This document shows positions 22,650 to 33,393 of a stretch of DNA of 64,000 nucleotides, piece by piece. Numbering within the stretch: the stretch's first letter is position 1; the number at the start of each line of letters is the position of its first letter. Source of the stretch: Rhabdophis nuchalis (lineage: Eukaryota > Chordata > Lepidosauria > Squamata > Natricidae); contig CM077643.1 in assembly GCA_039707465.1 (NCBI GenBank), forward strand, positions 317,817,919 to 317,881,918, in the 5' to 3' direction. The notes below the pieces were generated by a model, which was not told where the DNA came from, searched no databases, and was given only the letters and a program-made list of their open reading frames with translations. The translations under genes were made by a program, and so were the position numbers.

Positions 22650-23500
22650 TCATTATTCTAGGCAACATCCGCGTCCTCCTCGGAAAGTAAAGCCTATTCA
22701 GGGGAGCATCTGCAACCTAGAATATCACAAACGTCTGTTTCCTAGGCAACCCCTCCCCTCCCCCCACCGCCTCCTGGTGCTTGGGGAGACAGAGCAGAAA
22801 GGAAGCAACGCTGGAAACCTCGCACAAATATATGCATCCCAATGGCCCCGGGGCCTCGCTTAAGGGCCGTATGAGGTTTCCTGTAAAAAATCTCGACGGC
22901 GATTCTTCTTTCCGGCGGTGCCCATTGAAACGGTGACGGGGGAGAAATCTGTTGCACGATCCCAGAGGGAGAGAGAAGCGGCTGGTACCCCGGACACTTC
23001 TCGCTCCGCTTCTTTATCCTTTCCTCACAAAGAGAGGGTGCCTTTTTTTCCGCGGCGGGGGAGCGGAAGAAAAACCGAAAATCACAACCACGTTCTCCCC
23101 CCCCTCCACTCAAAAAATCAAGGCCCTGCTCCCGACACCCCCCCACCCCGCACCTCCCCGCCCTTCCCTCCACTCTCAAACAACTAGACGCTTCCGTACT
23201 TTTCAAAGGCGACCATCGCAAGCTGAGGGAAGAGGAGCGAAAGGGTGTGTGTGTGTGTGTGTCTGAGGGGAGAGAGGGGGAAAAAACCCAAACAAATATT
23301 AGGCGTGGAAAGGGGAAAAGTTCCCTGCAACTCACAGCAAGAAAATCCGCGCGTGCCTCGACTTCACCCGCAGCTGACAAAGATGCTCGATGAAGGAGTC
23401 GAGCGCCAGCCGCCAATCGCCGCTTCTTCGCCCGAGCCTGGAATCAACCAACTGGGGGCGGAGCGGGGGGGGGGGGGAGGAGGAGGAAGTAAAGCGAAAC
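22650..23500 (-). promoter_or_regulatory. AGPAT4: CpG-island promoter block, probable AGPAT4 promoter and exon 1
   Basis: GC-rich DNA with many CpG dinucleotides, in sharp contrast to the AT-rich surroundings. It lies upstream of AGPAT4 exon 2, which starts inside the 5-prime UTR and therefore needs an upstream non-coding exon. On the minus strand a good donor, GTGAGT, occurs at 23335-23330 after CTTGCT, so a non-coding exon 1 ending at 23336 is a candidate. No TATA box was seen, as expected for CpG promoters. A 224-codon open frame on the minus strand here (22742-23416) is low-complexity Pro/Ser/Arg and is a by-product of GC content. Confidence 0.55.
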
Positions 23501-23529
23501 TCCACCCACAGAGCGGCTCCTTCAAAATC

Positions 23530-24700
23530 GATGTTACATTTTTAAAAAACATACACGTTATTTAGTTTATGTATGTTTGTATATATACATAATGTTATAT
23601 ACATTTGTAGATATAGAGTCATTAGCTGAGGTGTTACACCCGCACGTATGCATGTATGTTTATATACATAATACACACACGTGTATGTATATATTATGTA
23701 TAGACATTAGCTATTTATATATGTATATGTATATGTTTGTATGTATGCCTGTGTGTATGTCTGTGTGTGACGTTTTTGAGCTGATCAATAAATAAGTCAG
23801 GGAGACTAGTATAAGTATAGTATAAGCCAGGGACGCACACACACACATATGCTTTCGTATATTTTCACTGGTGTAGGTATGCTGCTATTGCTGTCCTTGG
23901 GTGTTTCATGCTATATACGCAGGAAAACGCCCGAGGACAGCAATACACACACACACACACACACATACACTTGTGTCACAACACCCTGTTAACCCCCAAT
24001 TAAGGGAGGAAGCATACTGCTCTCCTTTTCTGCCTTTCGGCTCATCACCAGAGACCATCTAGACAGAAAGCTATGCGTTCCGTTGTGTACTTTTTTATAT
24101 GTGTGTTAGGTTTTTGAGCTGATCAATAAATCAGGGAGACTAGGATAGATCTATTTCTCCCAATTGCATCAGCTAAGACAGGAGGGTTAATATCTATAAT
24201 TGTTTCACCACACCCTGTTAGAGCCCCAATTAAGGGAGGAGACATACTGATGCAATTGGGAGAGCCAGGCTTGCTGAATGGTTTAAAGGCTCCTGCCTGA
24301 TATGCAATACAGCCCCGGTTTGAATTTCAGTAAGAGTATGACTAGCTGATGAGAGCTAAAAAGCTTGAAATAGATATATCATAGTCTCTCTGATTTATAT
24401 ATTGATCAGCTCATAATACTAACACACATATTAAAACAATTAACACAAGGAAACTCATGGCTTTCTGTCTCTGGTGATGAGCTGAAAGGCAGAAAAGGAA
24501 ACACTATGTCTCCTCCCTTAATTGAGGCTCTAACAGGGTGTTGTGAAACAAATATATATATATAGTATTATGTATTATATTATATATATATATATACATG
24601 AAAGCAAATATATATATAATTATAATTATAAGTGTGTTATATTATGTATTATATATACATAATATAACACACAATAATATATATATAGTATAGTATGACA
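23530..24700. repeat. AT-rich stretch of microsatellites and inverted repeats splitting the CpG block
   Basis: Contains TA/TG-rich runs (23560-23770), (CA)n at 23942-23966, a hairpin at 23887-23946 with arms ATTGCTGTCC and GGACAGCAAT, and TATA runs (24550-24695). A roughly 90-bp unit at 23978-24076 (ACACCCTGTTAACCCCC to CAGAAAGCTATG) recurs in inverted orientation at 24458-24546, and a part of it recurs directly at 24210-24242. The motif GAGCTGATCAATAAAT is at 23777 and 24116 and inverted near 24400. I know no family name for it. Confidence 0.7.
24258..24335 (+). mobile_element. tRNA-like SINE head inside the inverted repeat
   Basis: GCTGAATGGTTTAAAGGC resembles an A box and GGTTTGAATTTC a B box, spaced about as in tRNA SINEs. 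It is not a functional tRNA gene, since I see no acceptor stem closing. It suggests that part of the compound repeat is a SINE. Confidence 0.45.
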
Positions 24701-25330
24701 AAAATCTTCTTTGACGTCCCTCTTCCCACCGCGTGTCACTTCCTTTTAAATCTTGCCGGGGGAGGACGAGTGGCGGATGACTCGACACTCGTCCAGCAAC
24801 GCCCAATTATTGAAGGAAGACGCCGCCCTCACCTCGCCCCCCCCCCCCCGTCGCCGCCGGCTTGGATTTCCCCGAAGACCGAAGCCGCCGGCCGAACAAA
24901 AGCTCTCGGGAGATCAGCCTTTCCTCTCCACGCACGTCCTTCCCGCTTTTTCTTTGGGCGAAAGAGATGAGGAAAAGCTCTCCACACACACACACACACA
25001 CACACACATATGCAGATCCCTTTTGGGCTTTTACCAAGCTGAGGCCCCCCACTGGGATTCATTTGAAAAGAACCCCGAGCGTGAATGGCGAAGGGCCCCG
25101 GGAGCGCTTCTTCTGGCAAACACGTTGAGGGGGGGGGGGTTTAATCCCGGAGATTACGGCAGGAAACAGGTTGCGATTTCCATACCGTTTTCTCCCTGTT
25201 GTAAATGAACGGGAGCTGATAGCGGTTGGCTAGCTGTTGGCGAACCTTTTTGCCTCGTTTCTCTGAGCAACGGGGCTGGCCGGAGCCCGAGTCTATTTAT
25301 CTGGGAATGAATGAACTTGTGGCTCACGCT
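24700..25330. promoter_or_regulatory. Second CpG-rich block
   Basis: GC-rich with frequent CpG (for example CGCCGCCCTCACCTCG, GTCGCCGCCGGC), plus a poly-C run at 24839-24849 and (CA)n at 24984-25008. It may be the distal half of the AGPAT4 island or an independent promoter. On the plus strand a donor-like CAAGTAAGG follows near 25330, so a divergent non-coding transcript is possible. No conserved coding frame was recognised. Confidence 0.4.
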
Positions 25331-25919
25331 CAAGTAAGGAGGAGGACTAGACTAGAACTGCCTCAAATCCTTTCCAGCGCTGTTATTTTGTATCACCTTA
25401 AGAAGAAAAAGATATGCGTGGATTTTGATTCCTCCTCTTAAAAGGTGAGGATACGTTCATGCATGTTGCAAATGGATGGAAACAGGCCTTGCCTTCTTCT
25501 TTAATTGCATCCCATGCTTTGGAAGGGTGGGAGAAACATAAACTTCCTGCCTGAGAAGTTCCCTTTTAATAAAAAAAAGGAAGCAGTGGAGGGTGATGAA
25601 TCTGTCGTCTCACCTTTCCATTCACATATATTTTCTTTTCATGTGCTTCAATAACCAGATACAGCTTAGGATTTCAAGCACAACTTCACCCATTTTAAAG
25701 TTTCACTCTTCTCTGGATATGCTGCACTGTTGTAACTTCTGCTGTTAGCCTTTCTATCAAACGCTATGTGCTAAAGGAAGGACCTCAAACTGCTATTTTT
25801 CACAGTTCAGAAATGGAAACAAAGACTAACCTGCAACAAAAGTCTGAACCAATATAACCAATACTAAGTGATTCAACCAGAAAGCTGTAGAAACACTGAA
25901 TAATAAGTGTGCACAATAC

Positions 25920-26166
25920 TGTGTCCCAGCTTCTGCCAACCTAGCAGTTCGAAAGCAGGTAAAAATGCAAGTAGAAAAATAGGGACCACCTTTGGTGGGA
26001 AGGTAACAGCGTTCTGTGTGCCTTCAGTGTTTAGTCATGCCAGCCACATGACCACGAAGACATCTTCGGACAGCACAGGTTCTTCGGCTTTAAGGAAATG
26101 AGCACCGCCCCCTTGGAGTTGGGACCGACTAGCACATATCTGCGAGGGGAACCTTTACCTTTACTT
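25920..26166 (+). mobile_element. Sauria SINE, 5-prime truncated
   Basis: Body CTAGCAGTTCGAAAGCAGGT, then CATGCCAGCCACATGACCAC and the 3-prime end GGGAACCTTTACCTTTAC. That tail is characteristic of Sauria SINEs, mobilised by BovB LINEs according to published work. The tRNA head is missing. Confidence 0.85.
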
Positions 26167-29121
26167 TACAATGTAAGAAACAGAAAATTAAAGGAGAATA
26201 TTTGTAGCTCAGGGTTGACAAGTGGATCCTTAGTACTTTCTGAACTTGGTTGTTTTCTTGCAGACATTTGATTACCCAAACATCATTCAGTAGTAGTACG
26301 GAGTGGGGTTTGCTCTCAGATTATACCCTACTGGCTTGCCCTGTCAGTGTTGTTTGGAGTAAACAGAAATTTAATAATTTTGGAGTAATCTGGGAATGTG
26401 TTTATATGTAGCACGCCATTAGTGCAAATTGATGCAATTCTACTACAACAATAGATCCAATGAGTAGGTATATATGAAATGTATGAAGCAACTATAGAGG
26501 AATGGAAGACCTACACCTACACTAATTGAGAAACAAGTACTGGTATCTACCAACAATTGTAGCAGAGAGGATGTTGCTCCTTTGAAACAGACCAATTACA
26601 CATCACATCTCAGACTCAAGATGACACAGAACAACTGGATGTGCAGTCAACATCTGAAATGTGAACATCACTGCCAGTCCCACTAAGCAGAGTACTTGAT
26701 ATGAGGCATAATATCATGGATAAACTAATCATAGTCAGTCCTTGAGACCGGTTACCAAGGCTCAATGGAGAAATACCATCATATACCAATAGAACTCTCA
26801 TTACATTGCCATCTAGATAATATCAAAGATTACATCTGTACATGTTACCCAAAGTTGAAATGCTGAAAGAATGCCCCAGACAGCAGCAGACATGGGAAGA
26901 AGATCAAGTGTATGAAGTGTCATGGCAAGACGAGCCTGTGTGGAATGTGTCATCAGCAGAGAACCAAGGAGGCTAACATGGGGAAATCCTATCAGCGGCT
27001 AGAAAGGGCTGTCTTTTATACATTAAACATTATTTGCTAATCATAGGAATTAATGACAATTTAAGGACATTAATGAATGCTTAAGCTAGTTATAATAATA
27101 ATCTTTATTGTCATTGTACTAAAATTACAATGACTGGTTAATTTTTTAAAATACTAATAATAATAGTTCTATTGATTTTATTGTAAACAAATATATAAAT
27201 CACACATACATGAAAATCACATACACAGAGTATGTTGTTTAGGTACACAACAATAAATGATAGAAGTATAATCTTCAGAGGAGTAATCACATTCATCACA
27301 GATGAATGTAAAGACAGATGTTGTAAGAAGGTAAAGCCACGATAAACCTACTGGCCTTCATAGTGCTACATCACCTAAATTTTCCACTTATGCTCAAATG
27401 AGTATCAGCATAGAATGCACTGAGCATAAATGTTTACTGACCTCGTCAAATGTGACCAAAATCTGATGGGATTATCAGACTCATCTACTTGAACAGATCT
27501 ACTATTTGGGCATTTATAAAAAGAACACCAGTTGTCTTTTAAAAAGTCACATCACCCCCACCTTTCCAGTTCTAGAAAAAGTGAACAGCTGAGGTCTTAA
27601 TGAAGAAAATGTGATCTAGTGATTATAAAACCTTTTACCTATATCTCATTAATATTTATCTTGCTGAATGCTGACATGTTTTAGAAATCCTGTAAATACA
27701 TACTATATTGTGTTATTTAAAGTTTCCATTATGCTTCACTTCAATTCCTCCATCCTATAATCAATTCTACACTGTGTGGTTAATATCATTTAGTACTAAA
27801 AGCAACTTGGCAGTTCAAAGCCTGCATGTGGACAAAGTTTTTATTTGTTTTACTCAGAGACTGTCTTCTTTGTGGCATTAAGTCGGGACTTGTCTAAACA
27901 TTCCATACAGTAAGTCATAGACTCTGACAATAATGCAATCCATGATGGGTAGTTTCTAAAACATGCAATGGCACAACAAGAGTTGCCTTGTGGTGAGATG
28001 GGTGGCAAATGAATTTATAAAATAAAAAAATTTAAAAAAAATAAAACACATTAAGACTTATCATTAAGCACAGTCATATACAAAGTAAACTATTTTGCAA
28101 CCCCCATTAATGCCTTTTGCCCATATCTGACTTTATTTTACCTGTTGCTCTCTTATGTTAATTCTTTGTTTATTATACTTTAAACCAATTATGCCCAATT
28201 CACAGACCATATGCAGTGCTGGACAGCTAGTAATACAGACCCACAAAATCATTAACATTTAACATTATTATGTGGTTTATATACTGTACATTAACTATAT
28301 TATATATTTTATAAGCAGCCCAAGACAATTCCTCTTCACCCAGGGCAGCCCAGGCAAGCCAAAAGGTTAGATACCCATGCTTTAAACCTTGCTTTAAACA
28401 GACATTTACTTGGCATAGTTTGGGCAATTATTACTCTTTTTATTATTATTAATTTTTAGCATTTATATTGGAATGCATAGATTTGATTTGTATTCGCTGT
28501 AAAAACATTCAGTAATTCTAAGAGAAATATAGCCATTTTTTAAAAAAGTGCTAGTTGTATAACACGTCTATTCCTTCTACGTAGAATCTCAACCCATTCA
28601 TTATAATTTCTAAATTAATCATTCTCTAACAAATGAAATATTGAATTTTTCCTATGTAAGCATGAAGAGTTTTTGCAACCAGAAATAAATTCTATTTAAA
28701 AACAGGATATTGGCTGGTGCCCAGATAAAGCAGATCCACTACTGGAATGATTGTCTTTTTGACCTTTATTAATATATCTGGCAAAGGATGGGGCAGAAGG
28801 TCCCCGATACCTCCTACTGTGACTGGCGTAGGCGGAGATTTTCAAATGTTTTCAGGTGGTAGAAACTGTTAGCTTAAAAATGATATTCACCGAACCTCTG
28901 CCATCTATCTCTCAAACCCACCAGATACCCCCCATTGTTTGATGCTTTTCAATGTCAGCTGACAAGCCCCACCCATTCCACGTTGCCTTAGGAAAATTAC
29001 TAAGATCATCCCTTGTTGCATCTCAATAATTTGTTTTCCCTGCCCTTAGTTTCTCATGGAACCTCAGCAAATTATGTATTACATATAATGATCTTTGAAA
29101 AACCTGGAGGGGCATCCAGTA

Positions 29122-32100
29122 CAGTCAATCCTTGACTTACAATCACAACTAAAACTAAACTTGCTGTCTGTAAGCGAGATAATTGTTAAGTGAGTTTTGC
29201 TCCATTTTATGACTTTTCTTGCCATAGGTTGTTAAGTGAAACACTGCAGTTGTCAAATTAGTAACACAGTTGTTAAGTAAATCTGGTTTTCCCATCAGCT
29301 TTGCTGGTCAGAAGATTGCAAAAGGTAATCAAATGACCCCAGGACACCGCAACTGCCCTAAATACATGGCAGTTTCCAAGTTTCCAAATTTTGATCACAT
29401 GACCATGGGGATGCTGCAATGGTCGTGTGAGAAACCACTATTTCTCAGTGAGGTTGTAAGTTTGAATGGTCAAATTCAAATTCAAATTCAAATTAAGATT
29501 TATTAACCGCACCCTCTCCCCACAGGGACCCGGGGCGGTGCACAGGCATAATTAAAAACAATATACAAAATACAAACATTACTTAAAATAAAATTAAATA
29601 AATCTACCTATGCTAAAAATATATAATTAAAACCCATTAAAATTTGTAATTAAAAGACAGAGAGAACTATTCAAGGCCGGCCAGTCGAAAGAGATGGGTC
29701 TTCAATTTTACCCGGAAGGAGCGGAGGTCGGTGGTCGTTCTAATATCAGGGGGAAGGTCGTTCCAGAGGGCCGGGCCCGCCACAGAGAGCGCCCTTCCCC
29801 TGGGCGTCGCCCGCTGACAAAGTCTAGTTGACGGCACCCGGAGAAGCCCCTCTCTGTGGGAGCGAATCGGTCGTGAGGATGTGTGGGGCAGGATCCGATC
29901 TCGCAGATAGCTAGGTCCCGAGCCATGGAGCGCTTTGAAGATGATAACTAACACCTTGAAGCGCACCCGGAAGACGACAGGTAGCCAGTGCAGCTCGCGC
30001 AGGAGCGGTGTTACATGGGCAAACCTGGAGGTGCCCATAATTGCTCGCGCGGCCGCATTCTGAACTAACTGAAGCCTCCGGGTGCACCTCAAGGGGAGCC
30101 CCATGTAGAGAGAGTTGCAATAGTCCAGTCGGGATGTCACGAGGGCATGGGTGACTGTGCGAAGGGCGTCCCGATCCAATAGGGGGCGCAATTGGCGAAC
30201 CAGGCGAACCTGGTAAAACGCCCTCCTGGCCACGGCTGTCACTTGCTCTTCCATAGACAGCCGGGTATCCAGGAGGACACCCAAATTGCGCGCCCCATCC
30301 ACAGGGGCAAGATGTTCGCCCCCTATGGCCAGCGTTGGAGAAAGCTGGTTGAATCGGGCAGCCGGAAACCACAGCCACTCGGTCTTGGTCGGGTTGAGCC
30401 TAAGTCCGTTACTTCCCATCCAGATCCGCACGGCTTCCAGGCACTGGCACATCACCGCTACGGCATCGTTGGGGTGGTCTGGGGTAGATATGTACAGCTG
30501 GGTGTCATCAGCGTACAGATGGTACTCTACCCCAAAACCACGGATGATCTCACCCAGCGGCTTCATGTATGCATTAAACAGGAGAGGCGAGAGGACCGAC
30601 CCCTGAGGCACCCCGCATGTGAGGGGTCTCGGGGTCGACCTCTGCTCTCCTGCCCGCACAAATTGCGATCGGCCAGAGAGGTAGGAGGAGAACCACCGCA
30701 AAACGGTGCCTCCCACCCCCAACCCCCCCAGCCGATGCAATAGGATACCATGGTCGATGGTATCGAAAGCCGCCGAGAGGTCTAATAGGACCAGGATGGA
30801 GGAACATCCCCCATCTCTGGCCCTCCAGAGATCATCTACCAACGCGACCAATGCCGTCTCGGTGCTATGCCCGGGCCGAAAGCCGGACTGGCGCGGATCT
30901 AGATAGTCAACTTCCTCCAGGTGACGGGGAAACTGTTGTGCCACCACACTCTCAACAACCTTCGCCAAGAAGGGAAGGTTGGAGACTGGACGGTAGTTGT
31001 TCAAAAGAGCTGGGTCCAAAGAGGGCTTCTTGAGGAGGGGCCTCACCATAGCCTCTTTTAGGGAGGCAGGCAAGGAACCCTCACTCAAGGATGCGTTGAT
31101 AACCTCTTGGAGCCAGCCTCGTGTCACCTCCCAGGATGCCAGTACAAGCCAGGAGGGGCACGGGTCCAATGAACATGTGGTGGCTCGCAGTCGCCCACGT
31201 AGCCTGTCCATATCCTCGGAAGTAACGGGGTCAAACTCCTCCCAAACAAGATCTCTCTCGTGGCATCCCACTGGGCCATGAATGGGGGCTAGCTCACTCT
31301 GTATCTGGGCGGTTTTCTCCTGCAGAAAAATCACAAATTCCTCTGCTCTACCCTGTAGCGGGGCTTCCCGCTCCCTCTGATGAAGGAGAGAACGGGTCAC
31401 CCTAAACAGGGCGGCAGGGCGGTTTTCTGCGGATGCTATGAGGGTAGCACAATGGTGACGTTTGGCCACCCTCAGCGCCACAATGTAAGTCCGTAAATGG
31501 GCTCTTACCTGTGTCCGGTCAGATTCAGAGCGGCTAGCCCTCCACCTTCTCTCTAGGCATCTCTTGCGGCGTTTCATCACCCGCAGCCCCTCAGTAAACC
31601 AAGGAGCCAGGGTGGTTCGCCGCCGCGAGAGAGGCCGCAAGGGCGCGACCCGATCTAAGGCTCCCACGGCCGCATTATTCCATGCGGCCGTGAGGTCCTC
31701 CATCGGGGCGCGGGTCAGGGATACAGGAAATGGCCCAAGCGCTGTCTGGAACCCGTCCGGGTCCATCAAGCGCCTGGGGCGGTACCAGATTGGTAACTCT
31801 GGTTCCGCCTCCCCGCGGAGGGGAGCAGCGGTCGGAAAGTCGAGTCGGAGAAGTGAGTGGTCTGACCATGACAAGGGTGTGATGACTATATCCCCTGTAC
31901 CCAGATCACTCTTCCATTGGCCCGAGACAAAGATGAGGTCCGGCGTATGTCCACCCTCATGGGTGGGGCCTTGAATTACTTGGGTCAGGTCCATGGCCGT
32001 CATGGAAGCCATGAACTCCCGAGCTACCACGGATGATTCGCCCAACGATGGCAGATTAAAGTCCCCCATGACTATAAGTCTGGGGGTCTCCACTGCCACC

Positions 32101-32507
32101 GTAGCGATCACCTCGAGGAGCTCGGGCAGGGCTGCTGCTACATAGCGGGGAGCCAGGTATACAACCAGCAAGCCCAACTGCCTCCCTAGGCCCCACTTCA
32201 TGCAGAGGGACTCACAGCCGGAGGTCTGAGGCACAATGGACTCCCTCGGCTCCAGGCCTTCCTTAATAATGACCGCTACTCCGCCACCCCTGCCTAGGGC
32301 CCGCGGCTGATGAAATGCGCGGTAGCCTGGTGGGCACATTTCAACGAGGGGATGACCTCCCTCGGGGCCCAACCAGGTCTCCGCAATTCCTACCAGGTCC
32401 GGCTCCCCCTCTGACACAAGGTCACTAATGAGGGGGGCTTTGTTGACAACGGACCTGACAACGGACCTGGGTCACTAAACAAATGGCTGTAAGTCAAAAA
32501 TTAACTG
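29122..32507 (+). mobile_element. GGTAGTCCTCGACTTA-family MITE, copy 5, interrupted by an L2
   Basis: The left part 29122-29467 (start CAGTCAATCCTTGACTTAC, preceded by TA) continues after the L2 with GTCACTAAACAAATGGCTGT and ends AATTAACTG at 32507, followed by TA. The two parts align end to end with intact copies, so the L2 landed inside a MITE that was already present. Confidence 0.85.
29468..32469 (-). mobile_element. L2-clade LINE, 5-prime truncated, 916-codon open ORF2 (CDS 32417 down to 29667)
   Basis: Encodes most of an endonuclease-RT protein for target-primed reverse transcription. From the N-terminus: APE endonuclease with AETWL, GRGGGVAVIIKEGLE, MGDFNLPS and SDHSLLRLDF; RT with LKKPSLDPALLNNYRPVSNL, LVLLDLSAAFDTIDH (catalytic Asp), CGVPQGSVLSPLLF and YADDTQLYIS (catalytic YADD box); then the L2 C-terminal region with LDYCNSLYMGLPLRCTRRLQ and FRLAGLE at the end. 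No stop or frameshift interrupts it. The 5-prime UTR and the first roughly 130 codons seen in the 56.8-kb copy are missing, so it cannot be autonomous. The 3-prime UTR has the GCACCG tail hairpin and a (TTTGAA)n end. Flanking ggtca is the likely target duplication. Confidence 0.93.
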
Positions 32508-33196
32508 TAGATCAGAAAGATTGAATAAAATCCCCTTGAAGCATTCAAAGCTGCTTTCTCCTTTTAAAGAAATAAGTTTGTAAGTTTCACTTAAAAATCC
32601 CTTCCAATGTGGGTGCTTTTCTGAGCATCAACAGTTTCCTGTGAAACAGCTATTGTCTTTTGCTTCATGGGGACCAATATATAATTGAGCATTTTAAGCT
32701 CCAGCATCATCTTGTGTTTACTTTCTTGTGAACTCAGTATTGTGGCAAAAGACTGTTCAGTCCAGTGAACTTTGATTTGGTTTTTTTTTTAATCTTCAGC
32801 TTGTGTTTTGGGAAATTTGCTTTTGTGATTGACCTTGCTGCCATGACAGCGGAGATGGAAAGTTGACAACCAATTGGTGAGATGCTCAGATGTGCCCACA
32901 AACTCATAATGATTGGGACATTTGGTTTATCTGTCGAGTGCTTGAATTTTAAAATATTTACTAGATATCTGAGAGAAATGGGATTATTCTTATAAAAGAA
33001 AAGAACCTGAGTGACTCCATATTTACACTTTTTATAATTTTAGCAGCACATCTATAAAGCATTAAGATAAGTGATTATTTAAATGGTTTGCTTTGGGAAA
33101 AACAAGACTATAAAAGATGATTAGGCATGCGAAATCAGATCAGCCTGACCTATCCAACATTTTCATTCTTTCTTTCATGATTGAGAATCCTTTTGC

Positions 33197-33393
33197 AAAA
33201 GAAAATATATAAATATATTTTAAATAAATATGTTTTTTAGTGTTAATGGTCTCCTTGTTTTTATATGAGAGTTTTTGTTTCTCTCAATATCTGACATGTA
33301 TAAAACATATAAATATATTTTAAATAAATATGTTTTTTATTGTTTATGGTCTCATTTCTATATGAAATTTTTTGTTTCTCAATATCTGACAAG
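33197..33393. repeat. Two-copy tandem duplication of about 105 bp
   Basis: TAAATAAATATGTTTTTTA occurs at about 33221 and 33322, each followed by GT-TTATGGTCTC-like sequence and then TCTCAATATCTGACA. The copies have diverged by several indels. Confidence 0.75.

Larger units (their letters stand above)
12489..22650 (-). other. AGPAT4: AGPAT4 intron 1 (inferred), about 10 kb
   Basis: Inferred from the exon 2 acceptor at 12489-12494 and the CpG-rich block upstream. It holds MITEs, hAT copies, a 5-prime truncated L2 and a CR1 fragment, listed separately. Stretches 12489-13088, 13261-13994, 15723-16185, 16576-17185, 17511-18248, 20057-20454, 20700-21551 and 21644-22650 hold nothing I recognise beyond AT-rich DNA. 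No additional exon was seen, though small non-coding exons would escape me. Confidence 0.55.

Noticed and set aside
22742..23416. 224-codon minus-strand open frame in the CpG block
   Set aside because: Low-complexity Pro/Ser/Arg/Gly content with no conserved motif; stop codons are rare in such GC-rich DNA.
30192..30743. 183-codon plus-strand frame over the L2
   Set aside because: Antisense shadow of the L2 ORF2, as are the similar frames at 62062, 31564, 59034 and 58313.
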